Assembly (NCBI GenBank): GCA_937931765.1
Contig: CALHAO010000113.1
Location: 1-10,951, forward strand
From: an uncultured Thiotrichaceae bacterium
GTDB lineage: Bacteria; Pseudomonadota; Gammaproteobacteria; Thiotrichales; Thiotrichaceae
Length of the DNA: 10,951 nt
Direction of reading: 5' to 3'
A program made the translations under genes and the position numbers. Numbering within the stretch: position 1 is the first letter of the stretch; each line of letters begins with the position of its first letter. Below, piece by piece: positions 1-6,735 of this stretch. The notes under the pieces are model-generated. The model had not been told where the DNA came from. It made no database searches and worked only from the letters and a program-made list of their open reading frames with translations.

Positions 1-308
1 TGCGTACCTTGCAAGTTACCGATACTAAGCTCAAGACTGTGATCATTTGATGCGCTTAATTCTCTCCACAACTCACTGCCGCTAGCACCCTTTGACCAAT
101 CGACAGAGTCACTGAAAAACTCATGCCGATTATTAAGGATACCTCGCAAAACTTCTTCATCTCCACCCGACGCAAGTACATGGACTGCTTCTAATAACGT
201 GCTTTTACCCGTATTGTTTTTACCAACGATCAGATTAACCCTCCCTAAAGAGGAGATCTCTAAGTTATTAAAACAACGAAAGTTACTAATTTTTAGACTA
301 TCAAGCAT
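1..308 (-). CDS. AAA/ABC-type P-loop ATPase, RecF/OLD-like (N-terminal fragment)
   Basis: About 102 codons are visible; the rest lies beyond the left edge. The protein begins MLDSLKISNFRCF, the usual opening of RecF/SMC/OLD-type ATPases (a strand followed by N-F-R/K-x-F/[ILV]). A complete Walker A motif GKNNTGKST follows at residues 29-37, then LLEAVHVLA. The ATG at 306-308 is preceded by AAGGT about 8 nt upstream, which supports this start. A TATACT hexamer (366-371, read on the minus strand) in the 115-bp gap behind the histidine kinase could be a -10 box, but no good -35 accompanies it. The family includes DNA-repair ATPases and anti-phage OLD/GajA/PtuA-type proteins; the C-terminal domain that would decide (for example a TOPRIM nuclease) is not in the window. 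The stretch looks more AT-rich than the operon to its right. Confidence 0.85.
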   Translation of the reverse strand, partial: MLDSLKISNFRCFNNLEISSLGRVNLIVGKNNTGKSTLLEAVHVLASGGDEEVLRGILNNRHEFFSDSVDWSKGASGSELWRELSASNDHSLELSIGNLQGT

Positions 309-423
309 AGCGACGCACCTTGTTATTCAATAGCAGGGTCAATACAGTTAAATCCTGATAGCAATAGTATAACTGAACATTGATTTTTAGACTGCTTTCT
401 GAGAGCACTTGGAGCAGGACACA

Positions 424-1731
424 TCACCCCAAAAACCCAACGCGAACCACTGTCCCCTTCCTCGGCACGCTCTGAATACTCAACTCCCAGCGATACCGCT
501 CGCAAAGCCGCCGGACAATATCCAGCCCCAAACCATAACCACTACCCTGATCAGTACCGCGTTCAAACGGCTGCTGAACCCGCGCTAACGACTCCTCATC
601 AATGCCTGCACCGGTATCACGCACACTCACACTGGTCTTATCAATCACCACAACGACCTTGCCATCCGGCGTATAATTACAGGCATTACGCAGCAGATTA
701 CCCAGTACAACGCCCACCGCTTGTGCCGGAGCAGCCACCGACAACAAATCGCCAGCCTCAGTGCTGATAGCAACATGCTGGTCACGGTTATGTGTTACTT
801 CAATCTGTTCAATCAACAGATCCACCAGATCATTGACGATCAGTGATTCGTGTTTAGCACCACCGGAACTACTGTCACGCGCCAACAATAACAGCGTCTC
901 GATCAGCGACAACATATCACGTGAAGTAGTATCCATGCGTTTCACTGCACGTTGCTGGGGAACTGACAACGGCTGCCTTACCATCATTTCCAGCGAACCC
1001 CGGATCACCGCCAACGGCGTACGCAGCTCATGGCTGACATCGCGGGTAAACTCCTGCTCACGTTGTAGCTGCTGCTTCAGGCGTTGGGTAAATTCATTGA
1101 GTGAATCGGCCAGTACCCTGACCTCATCATCTACACCCACCAGCGTATAATCACCCAGGTGCAGGGAGTCCAGCTTATCTTTACTCAGGTCAAACCGGCG
1201 CATAGTTTGTGCCAGCGAAATCATTGGTGACAAGGTGCGCTGTGATGAACGATAAACAAACCAAGCCGACAAATAAATCACCAGCAAAGCCAAACTCAGC
1301 GGCACCACCCCGAAATAGAACGACAGATCACTGACACTATCTTCATCAAAGATAAGAAATAAACGGTGGCCCTCCCGTTCATCGACATAAAGAATCGGTT
1401 CGTGGCCCTCAAATTCAACACGACCATAATAGGGCTTTCCCCCGTGTATTTTTACCTGCCGTAACTCCTCCGGAACATCACTGAGGTTACCATTAACCGC
1501 TAGAAAACCCTGCAAATTATCAGTGTTGGGTGCATGGTGCGGGTGATCGGATTCAACCAGATACCTCTCCCAGAAGTGCGTCGCCTCGCCTTCCAGCGCG
1601 GCATGCATCATGAACCGCTCAACAACAAACGCCGCTGCATAAACGCCCAGCACAGTGATCACACTGATAAATAACATTTGTAAAACATAAACACGTATCA
1701 GCTTACTGGTGATACCGCTGGAGGTGCGCAT
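424..1731 (-). CDS. Membrane sensor histidine kinase (two-component system), no adjacent response regulator
   Basis: A 435-aa inner-membrane sensor kinase that should autophosphorylate on His and pass the phosphate to a response regulator. Visible order: TM1 at about 14-36; a periplasmic loop of about 100 residues (41-136); TM2 at about 137-160; a HAMP-like linker at about 161-215; an H-box DVSHELRTP with phospho-acceptor His234; an N-box (GNLLRNACNYTP, 344-355); a G1 box RDTGAGID (371-378); and a G2 box GSGYGLGLDIV (396-406). All catalytic motifs are intact. The loop carries a small His cluster (SDHPHHAP, about 61-68) that might bind metal. I chose the ATG at 1729-1731 because GGGAGA lies 6 nt upstream; a GTG at 1758 would add nine residues but has a weak ribosome site. 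No response regulator lies on either side within the window. The gene is divergent from the lipid/photolyase operon, so it may sense a signal related to it, but that is inference. Confidence 0.93.
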   Translation of the reverse strand: MRTSSGITSKLIRVYVLQMLFISVITVLGVYAAAFVVERFMMHAALEGEATHFWERYLVESDHPHHAPNTDNLQGFLAVNGNLSDVPEELRQVKIHGGKPYYGRVEFEGHEPILYVDEREGHRLFLIFDEDSVSDLSFYFGVVPLSLALLVIYLSAWFVYRSSQRTLSPMISLAQTMRRFDLSKDKLDSLHLGDYTLVGVDDEVRVLADSLNEFTQRLKQQLQREQEFTRDVSHELRTPLAVIRGSLEMMVRQPLSVPQQRAVKRMDTTSRDMLSLIETLLLLARDSSSGGAKHESLIVNDLVDLLIEQIEVTHNRDQHVAISTEAGDLLSVAAPAQAVGVVLGNLLRNACNYTPDGKVVVVIDKTSVSVRDTGAGIDEESLARVQQPFERGTDQGSGYGLGLDIVRRLCERYRWELSIQSVPRKGTVVRVGFLG

Positions 1732-1769
1732 GGTGGGTCTCCCGTGACCTGGCTTCACGTTCCGTTGAC

Positions 1770-1795
1770 ATTACACCTGTTATTTTTGGTGGAAT
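1770..1795. promoter_or_regulatory. Imperfect inverted repeat, candidate operator in divergent intergenic region
   Basis: ATTACACC (1770-1777) and GGTGGAAT (1788-1795) are inverted copies matching at 7 of 8 positions, separated by 10 AT-rich bases. The dyad sits between the divergent kinase and the operon. It overlaps the last base of a perfect TTGACA (1765-1770) on the plus strand and lies inside the spacer of a candidate minus-strand promoter, so a dimeric regulator bound here could affect both directions. The binding protein is unknown. Confidence 0.4.
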
Positions 1796-1799
1796 ACAA
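1770..1799 (-). promoter_or_regulatory. Candidate sigma-70 promoter for the histidine kinase
   Basis: Read on the minus strand, TTGTAT (1794-1799) and TGTAAT (1770-1775) are separated by 18 bp. The -10 matches consensus at 5 of 6 positions and the -35 at 3 of 6. The pair lies about 40 bp upstream of the chosen kinase start and covers the same bases as the inverted repeat, so transcription of the kinase and of the operon may be linked. Confidence 0.3.
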
Positions 1800-1834
1800 A
1801 TGAACTATTCCGGCAACATAACAGGAGAACGGCA

Positions 1835-2887
1835 ATGACACAAACGGCACAAAAGGTACTCAACTGGACAGAGCAAGGTTATGTACCCGATACCGTTGTC
1901 CGTCATGGCATCCGCCGACTGCTGGCACAACGGCTCACGGAAATCAGTAGCAATGACTGCGAACAAATGGCAGAGGATCAACAGGATTTTGTGGCAGCCA
2001 TGCGTGAGGCACCTATTGCGGTAGTGCCGGAGAAAGCTAACGAACAGCACTATGAAGTACCAGCAGCTCTGTTCGCAGCAGCACTTGGCCCGCACTACAA
2101 ATACAGCTGCTGTTACTGGCCGGAAGGTGTTAATACCCTGGCCGAAGCTGAGCACGCCGCGCTGGAACAAACCTGTCAACGGGCTGACTTAAAGGATGGG
2201 CAACGCGTTCTGGAACTGGGTTGTGGCTGGGGGTCACTGACCTTGTGGATGGCAAAACACTATCCGAACAGTCACATCACCGCCGTCTCAAATTCTGCAT
2301 CACAACGTGAGCATATCGAGGCACAGGCTGCGGAACACAAACTAACTAATCTTCGTATCGTCACCTGCGATATGAACGACTTTGACACTCAACATGAATT
2401 TGATCGCATCGTGTCGATAGAAATGTTCGAGCACATGCGCAACTGGGAAACACTGTACAAAAAAGTCAGCGACTGGCTGACTGAAGATGGCAAATTTTTC
2501 AAACATATTTTTGTTCACCACGCTACGTCTTATCTATTTGAAGATAAAGAAGCCAGCGACTGGATGAGCCGCCACTTTTTTTCCGGCGGCATGATGCCTT
2601 CGGATGACCTGCCTTTGTATTTCCAAAATGATCTACGCCTATTACAACAATGGCGCTGGCAGGGGCAGCATTACGAAAAAACCTGCAATGCATGGCTGGC
2701 AGAAGTCGACGCTCAGGAAGAGCATGTGCGTAAGATTCTGGCCGATACTTATGGTGAGGCTAACACCCAAACCTGGTGGATGCGCTGGCGGCTGTTCTTC
2801 ATGGCCTGCGCTGAGCTATTTGGTTACAACGACGGCCAGGAATGGTACGTCGGTCATTATCTATTCGCTAAACAGCAGGGTGTATAA
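1835..2887 (+). CDS. SAM-dependent methyltransferase, Cfa family, coclaurine N-methyltransferase-like
   Basis: A 350-aa class I methyltransferase, first gene of the operon, with AGGAGA 6 nt before the ATG. The SAM-binding motif is VLELGCGWGSL (125-135). Cfa-type active-site positions are kept: YSCCYW with Cys92, SIEMFEH with Glu196/Glu199/His200, and KHI with His224. The C-terminal half resembles plant coclaurine N-methyltransferase more than E. coli Cfa: a DWMSRHFFSGGMMPS stretch, then LYFQNDL, and an AELFGYNDGQEW ending. Glu196, Glu199 and His200 correspond to the catalytic EMFEH motif of the plant enzyme. The plant relatives N-methylate benzylisoquinoline alkaloids; the bacterial substrate is unknown and could be an amine headgroup, an acyl chain or a small amine. 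The neighbours suggest a lipid. A second, more typical Cfa-family gene lies further down the same operon, so the two probably act on different substrates. Confidence 0.9.
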   Translation: MTQTAQKVLNWTEQGYVPDTVVRHGIRRLLAQRLTEISSNDCEQMAEDQQDFVAAMREAPIAVVPEKANEQHYEVPAALFAAALGPHYKYSCCYWPEGVNTLAEAEHAALEQTCQRADLKDGQRVLELGCGWGSLTLWMAKHYPNSHITAVSNSASQREHIEAQAAEHKLTNLRIVTCDMNDFDTQHEFDRIVSIEMFEHMRNWETLYKKVSDWLTEDGKFFKHIFVHHATSYLFEDKEASDWMSRHFFSGGMMPSDDLPLYFQNDLRLLQQWRWQGQHYEKTCNAWLAEVDAQEEHVRKILADTYGEANTQTWWMRWRLFFMACAELFGYNDGQEWYVGHYLFAKQQGV

Positions 2888-2888
2888 C

Positions 2889-3458
2889 ATGTCACGCAGC
2901 CTGCTGATAACCAATGTGATTTTATTCCAGATAGGCTGGTTCGCCTGTGTACTCGGTGGTGCTAACCAATACCCGGTCATGGGTGCACTGGTGGCTATTG
3001 CCGTGATCGGTATCCATCTATGGCGTGCCCCTTCACCTAAACCGGAAGCATTACTGGTGCTGGCCGCCCTGCTCATCGGTGTGGTATTCGAATCACTATT
3101 AACCCTCAGCGGTCTGTCTGTCTATCCATCCGGTATACTGGTTGAGGGTTTTGCCCCGTACTGGATGGTGCTGATGTGGGGGTTATTCGCCACCACACTC
3201 AACGTCTCAATGCGCTGGTTAACCGCCTTACCCATGCTGTGGATTGGCTTGCTGGGCGCAATACTCGCACCATTATCTTATTTGGGTGGCAATCGTCTGG
3301 GTGCCGTTGAGTTTACTGATACCACTACTGCACTGATTGCCATAGCACTGGGCTGGGCAGTGTTATTACCGCTGACAGCTTTTATTGCCAAACGTTATGA
3401 CGGTTATGTTAACGACCAACCTTCCACTCGCGAAACACGGAGCACTCCTCATGTTTGA
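2889..3458 (+). CDS. DUF2878 family integral membrane protein
   Basis: A 189-aa protein that is hydrophobic almost throughout, with about five or six predicted membrane segments (roughly residues 5-22, 25-43, 52-72, 85-104, 108-133 and 144-168). It starts one base after the stop of the methyltransferase, with an AGGG about 9 nt upstream of the ATG at 2889. The pattern (N-x-x-L-F-Q-x-G-W-F-x-C-V-x-G near the N-terminus, P-Y-W-M-V-L-M-W-G-L-F-A in the middle, G-G-N-R-L-G-A-V-E later) matches my memory of DUF2878, a proteobacterial family of unknown function often found next to Cfa-like methyltransferases. The open frame continues upstream inside the methyltransferase gene, but nothing supports an earlier start. 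An inner-membrane location is inferred; no catalytic motif is evident. Confidence 0.8.
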   Translation: MSRSLLITNVILFQIGWFACVLGGANQYPVMGALVAIAVIGIHLWRAPSPKPEALLVLAALLIGVVFESLLTLSGLSVYPSGILVEGFAPYWMVLMWGLFATTLNVSMRWLTALPMLWIGLLGAILAPLSYLGGNRLGAVEFTDTTTALIAIALGWAVLLPLTAFIAKRYDGYVNDQPSTRETRSTPHV

Positions 3459-4230
3459 CTGGACTATTTACCTCAACGCGGGCCTAGCTATGCTGGCTTT
3501 TGCACTGTGTGGATGGCTGCTGAGCTTTGTAAAAAAAGACGTCAGTATCGTCGATACCATGTGGTCATTAATGATCCTGCTGGCCGGTTGTATTTTCTAT
3601 CTCTCAACTAGCGATGACAATCCGCGCCGAACATTGGTTTTGGTATTACTTGCGATTTGGGCGGTACGACTGACGGCGCACATTACTTGGGTACATTACG
3701 GCAAGGAAGAAGATTACCGTTACCAGCAAATCCGCGCGAACAACCAACCACATTTTGAATATAAGAGTATTTATATCGTTTTTGGCTTACAGGCATTCTT
3801 GGGCTGGTTAGTCGCATTACCTATTCTGGCTGCCATTAATAGTGGTACTTCGCTGGGCTGGCTGGATTACGCCGGATTGGCGCTCTGGGCTTTTGGCATG
3901 TTCTTTGAAGCAGTGGGCGACTGGCAGATGATGAAATTCAAATCCGACCCTTCCAGTAAAGGCAAAGTATTTGATCGGGGTTTATGGCGTTATTCACGTC
4001 ACCCTAACTACTTTGGTGAATGTTGTATCTGGTGGGGTTTCTTCCTGCTGGCACTCGCGGCTGGTGGCTGGTGGAGTATTCTGTCACCCCTCATCATGAC
4101 CTTTTTACTGCTCAAAGTATCCGGTGTTGCCATGCTGGAAAAAGACATTGGCGAACGACGTCCGGCCTATGTGCAATACACTAAACAAACCAATGCCTTT
4201 ATACCTTGGTTCCCACGGAAGGATTCGTAA
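3451..4230 (+). CDS. DUF1295 membrane protein, steroid-5-alpha-reductase/ICMT-like fold
   Basis: A 259-aa polytopic membrane protein whose ATG overlaps the end of the DUF2878 gene by 8 bp, with GGAG 8 nt upstream. The signature is GLWRYSRHPNYFGE (177-190), near the C-terminus, followed by CCIWWGFF and a terminal GERRPAYVQYTKQTNAFIPW segment. This C-terminal pattern is shared by DUF1295, 3-oxo-5-alpha-steroid 4-dehydrogenases and isoprenylcysteine methyltransferases, where the R-H-P-N region binds NADPH or SAM. The N-terminal VDTMWS (about 37-42) is also typical of DUF1295. In this operon a reductase of unsaturated or modified acyl chains, or a lipid methyltransferase, is plausible; the substrate cannot be told from sequence. 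Membrane segments span most of the chain. I am sure of the family, not of the activity. Confidence 0.88.
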   Translation: MFDWTIYLNAGLAMLAFALCGWLLSFVKKDVSIVDTMWSLMILLAGCIFYLSTSDDNPRRTLVLVLLAIWAVRLTAHITWVHYGKEEDYRYQQIRANNQPHFEYKSIYIVFGLQAFLGWLVALPILAAINSGTSLGWLDYAGLALWAFGMFFEAVGDWQMMKFKSDPSSKGKVFDRGLWRYSRHPNYFGECCIWWGFFLLALAAGGWWSILSPLIMTFLLLKVSGVAMLEKDIGERRPAYVQYTKQTNAFIPWFPRKDS

Positions 4231-4910
4231 TGAAAATAAATAGACTAAGCAGCACAGGCTCGGCACCCACCAAAACACTCTGGTTACGTTCAGTCTTTTT
4301 TGTACTGTTTGCGTTAGGCACTGCACTGCCTGCGCAGGCAGCCAATAATGACAACTGGCGTTTTCAGGTGTTGCTGGATGGCAAGCCGATTGGGCAGCAC
4401 AACTTCGCATTAACCCATAACAACGGCCAGACTCAAGTCAGTAATAACGCCCGTTTCGCAGTCAAATTTCTTGGCTTTAATGCTTACACCTATCAGCATA
4501 ACAATACCGAAGTTTGGCAAAATAACTGCCTAAGCCGCATGCAAGCCAATACCAATGATAATGGTGAACAGCTGGTGGTTAAGGCGCAACGTAACAGTAA
4601 TGCGTTATCAGTTAACACCGGAAAAATGGATAAGACATTAAACGGGTGTCTGCGTAGTTTTGCCTACTGGAACCTGGCGTACATGAAGTCGCCACAGCTA
4701 CTGAATTCACAAACCGGTGAACTAGTGACGACCCGGCTACAACCAATGGGTACTGAAATAATTACTGCCAGTGGCCAATCCGTACCGGCACAACGCTATC
4801 GCCTGACCGGTAAGGACATACAGGTAGACCTGTGGTATTCCGCACAAAATCGTTGGCTAGGGCTGGAATCATTAAAAGACGGCAGGAGAATCCGCTATGT
4901 ATTGCAATAA
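4230..4910 (+). CDS. Secreted DUF6134-like protein (periplasmic, unknown function)
   Basis: A 226-aa protein with an N-terminal signal peptide: positively charged n-region, hydrophobic core at about 17-33, and a likely signal peptidase I site LPAQA|ANN after Ala37. The mature part begins NWRFQVLLDGKPIGQHNF and contains NNTEVWQNNCL, LNGCLRSFAYWN, LLNSQTGE and VDLWYSAQNRWLGLES. These conserved blocks fit DUF6134, to my recollection. Two mature-region cysteines could pair as a disulfide. The start is the ATG at 4230, which shares its A with the preceding stop (TAATG) and has GGAAGGA upstream. The next gene overlaps its 3' end by 14 bp. The beta-rich, DUF3108-like look is compatible with a periplasmic lipid- or ligand-handling protein, but the function is unknown. 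It sits between membrane proteins and a lipocalin. Confidence 0.8.
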   Translation: MKINRLSSTGSAPTKTLWLRSVFFVLFALGTALPAQAANNDNWRFQVLLDGKPIGQHNFALTHNNGQTQVSNNARFAVKFLGFNAYTYQHNNTEVWQNNCLSRMQANTNDNGEQLVVKAQRNSNALSVNTGKMDKTLNGCLRSFAYWNLAYMKSPQLLNSQTGELVTTRLQPMGTEIITASGQSVPAQRYRLTGKDIQVDLWYSAQNRWLGLESLKDGRRIRYVLQ

Positions 4911-5475
4911 AAACACCGTAATGAAATTCCTATACAGCCCGCTATTTTTTCTCCTTATCATCAGCACATTAATCAGTGGTTGCAGCAATATGAAACCGAT
5001 CCCTACTGTTCCGCAAGTCGACCTGCCACGCTTTATGGGTGACTGGTATGTCATCGCCAATATCCCGACCTGGTTGGAAAAAGGTGCTCATAATGCTGTA
5101 GAAACTTATCAGCTCAAGGAGGACGGGCGCATCGCGACTACGTTCACGTTTAACGCAGATAGTTTCACTGGTGAGCGCAAGCAATACAATCCGACTGGCT
5201 TTGTCAGCGACACCGGAAACAATGCCAGCTGGGATATGCAGTTTATCTGGCCCTTCAAAGCAGAATACAAAGTTATCTATTTGGATGATGACTATCAACA
5301 CACCATTATTGGCCGCAGCAAGCGTGATTACATCTGGATCATGGCACGTCAACCGGAGCTGCCAGCGGCCAAATATCAGGAGTTGCTGAACTTCGCGGGT
5401 GAACAGGGTTATGACGTTAACTTAATACAAAAGGTGCCACAACGCTGGGAGACAACAGCAAAGGAAGGATCGTAA
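4897..5475 (+). CDS. blc: Blc-type outer-membrane lipocalin lipoprotein
   Basis: A 192-aa bacterial lipocalin. It has a lipoprotein signal peptide with lipobox LISGC; Cys29 would be lipidated, and Ser at +2 predicts outer-membrane sorting. The lipocalin motif G-D-W is at 48-50 (PRFMGDWYVIANIP), and the C-terminal half follows E. coli Blc: HTIIGRSKRDYIWIMARQP, then GYDVNLIQKVPQ. Blc binds lysophospholipids and fatty acids in an 8-stranded barrel, so this protein may carry the modified lipids or their breakdown products. Start choice: the ATG at 4897 has a strong AGGAGA 7 nt upstream, inside the end of the previous gene (14-bp overlap), whereas the ATG at 4921 has no ribosome site; either gives a working signal peptide. 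The stop is followed directly by the next start codon. Confidence 0.93.
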   Translation: MYCNKNTVMKFLYSPLFFLLIISTLISGCSNMKPIPTVPQVDLPRFMGDWYVIANIPTWLEKGAHNAVETYQLKEDGRIATTFTFNADSFTGERKQYNPTGFVSDTGNNASWDMQFIWPFKAEYKVIYLDDDYQHTIIGRSKRDYIWIMARQPELPAAKYQELLNFAGEQGYDVNLIQKVPQRWETTAKEGS

Positions 5476-6735
5476 ATGCGTATCGCCATTATCGGTACCG
5501 GCATTGCAGGCAATGTCGCCGCCTACCATCTGCACAAAGCACATGACATTACTGTGTTTGAAGCCAACGATCACATCGGTGGCCACACCCATACCCATGC
5601 GATCGAAACGGCAGCGGGCGAAACCATTAATATCGACACCGGTTTCATTGTCTTCAATGACTGGACTTATCCAAACTTTATCGCGCTGTTGGATGAACTG
5701 GGTGTTAAATCAAACGCCACAGAAATGAGTTTCAGCGTTAAGTGCGAAAACAGCGGTCTGGAATATAATGGCAATACGCTGAACAGTATGTTTGCGCAAC
5801 GTAGCAACCTTATCAGCCCGCGCTTTTACCGTATGGTACGTGACATTTTACGCTTTAATCGTGAAGGGCATGAGTTCATTAAACGGACTCCGGCCAGCCA
5901 AATAAGCCTCGGTGATTTTCTTGAGCAAGGTCGCTACAGTGACATCTTCATCCGGAAATACATTGTACCAATGGGCGCGGCGATCTGGTCAGCGAAGCCT
6001 GAGGTAATGTTTAGCTTCCCGGCACAATTTTTCCTGCGCTTCTTTGCTAATCACGGTTTGCTCAGCGTCAATGATCGTCCGCAATGGCGGGTAATCGATG
6101 GTGGCTCCAATAGTTATGTCGAGCCACTGATTGCAGGTTTCAAAGACAAAATTCGTACCAGCAGCCCCGTGCAATCCATTGAGCGTTTAGATGATGGTGT
6201 GCAGATCAGCAGTGCAAAATACGGCACAGAACATTATGATTATGTATTCATCGCCACCCATAGCGATCAGGCACTTAAACTGCTAGCACAACCCACAGCA
6301 GAAGAACGTAATGTGCTCGGCGCTATCCCTTATCAGGATAACCAGATCGTTCTGCACACGGACACCAATGTACTACCCAAACGCAAACTGGCCTGGGCAG
6401 CCTGGAATTATCACATCACGCAACAAGAGCAGGAACGGGTGGCAGTGACTTATGATATGAATATCCTGCAGGGTTTTAATACACCGGAAACCTGGTGCGT
6501 AACACTGAATGACAGTGGTAACATTGATGACAGTAAGATTATTAAAACGCTGAACTACCAACACCCCGTCTTCACGCCGGATGCTGTCAATGCCCAATTA
6601 CAACAACGTGATATTAACGGTGTACAACGTACTTATTACTGTGGCGCATACTGGCGTAACGGTTTCCATGAGGATGGCGTGGTCAGCGCTTTAAATGCGG
6701 TCGATCATTTTAAACAGGATCTGCAACATGCATAG
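5476..6735 (+). CDS. FAD-dependent oxidoreductase, amine-oxidase fold, fatty-acid desaturase (UfaD)-like
   Basis: A 419-aa flavoprotein. The Rossmann dinucleotide motif G7-T-G-I-A-G12 and the ribose-binding Glu29 (VFEAND) are at the N-terminus, followed by the GGHTHT loop. Near the C-terminus, a CGAYWRNGFHEDGVVSAL block (389-406) is the usual second FAD contact of this group. Proteins of this type are often labelled 'amine oxidase' or 'cyclopropane fatty acid synthesis protein'. In Rhodobacter sphaeroides a protein of this kind, UfaD, desaturates a methylated acyl chain of phospholipids on the way to furan fatty acids. The same role is inferred here from its position just before DUF1365 and Cfa-family genes. 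The start codon follows the lipocalin stop with no gap (TAAATG) and has GGAAGGA upstream. Alternative roles include an acyl-chain isomerase or reductase (TmsA is a flavoprotein with a comparable task). Confidence 0.88.
   Translation: MRIAIIGTGIAGNVAAYHLHKAHDITVFEANDHIGGHTHTHAIETAAGETINIDTGFIVFNDWTYPNFIALLDELGVKSNATEMSFSVKCENSGLEYNGNTLNSMFAQRSNLISPRFYRMVRDILRFNREGHEFIKRTPASQISLGDFLEQGRYSDIFIRKYIVPMGAAIWSAKPEVMFSFPAQFFLRFFANHGLLSVNDRPQWRVIDGGSNSYVEPLIAGFKDKIRTSSPVQSIERLDDGVQISSAKYGTEHYDYVFIATHSDQALKLLAQPTAEERNVLGAIPYQDNQIVLHTDTNVLPKRKLAWAAWNYHITQQEQERVAVTYDMNILQGFNTPETWCVTLNDSGNIDDSKIIKTLNYQHPVFTPDAVNAQLQQRDINGVQRTYYCGAYWRNGFHEDGVVSALNAVDHFKQDLQHA

Larger units (their letters stand above)
1765..1800 (+). 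promoter_or_regulatory. Candidate operon promoter with TTGACA -35 but no canonical -10
   Basis: A perfect -35 hexamer TTGACA (1765-1770) precedes the first operon gene by about 65 bp. No sigma-70 -10 hexamer stands at the standard 16-18 bp spacing; the nearest weak candidates (AATACA at 1793-1798, TACAAA at 1795-1800) are 22-24 bp away. A long spacer filled by a dyad is reminiscent of MerR-type promoters, although those usually have 19-20 bp. The promoter may instead use another sigma factor. Direct evidence for it is weak. Confidence 0.3.

Noticed and set aside
394..408. TGCT...AGCA hairpin behind the kinase as an intrinsic terminator
   Set aside because: The stem is short with a wobble pair and no T-run follows it on either strand.
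323..505. Minus-strand 60-codon frame overlapping the kinase 3' end
   Set aside because: It lies in another frame of the kinase C-terminus, has no motif, and the kinase G2 box region is clearly coding.
761..1150. Plus-strand open frame of 129 codons inside the histidine kinase
   Set aside because: It is antisense to the conserved kinase core; the product is Ser/Arg/Cys-rich with no recognisable motif and no good ribosome site was seen.
1773..1834. RpoE/ChrR-type ECF promoter (TGATC -35 element) upstream of the operon
   Set aside because: No TGATC-like element at a suitable distance from a matching -10 was seen in this interval, so that regulator cannot be supported from sequence.
1805..2179. 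Minus-strand open frame of 124 codons opposite the first methyltransferase
   Set aside because: It is antisense to a well-conserved N-terminal region with a clear start and ribosome site on the plus strand; the Cys-rich product looks like a shadow.
2604..2888. Upstream extension of the DUF2878 gene into the methyltransferase gene
   Set aside because: The extra residues are the frame-shifted methyltransferase C-terminus; the family N-terminus begins at the ATG at 2889.
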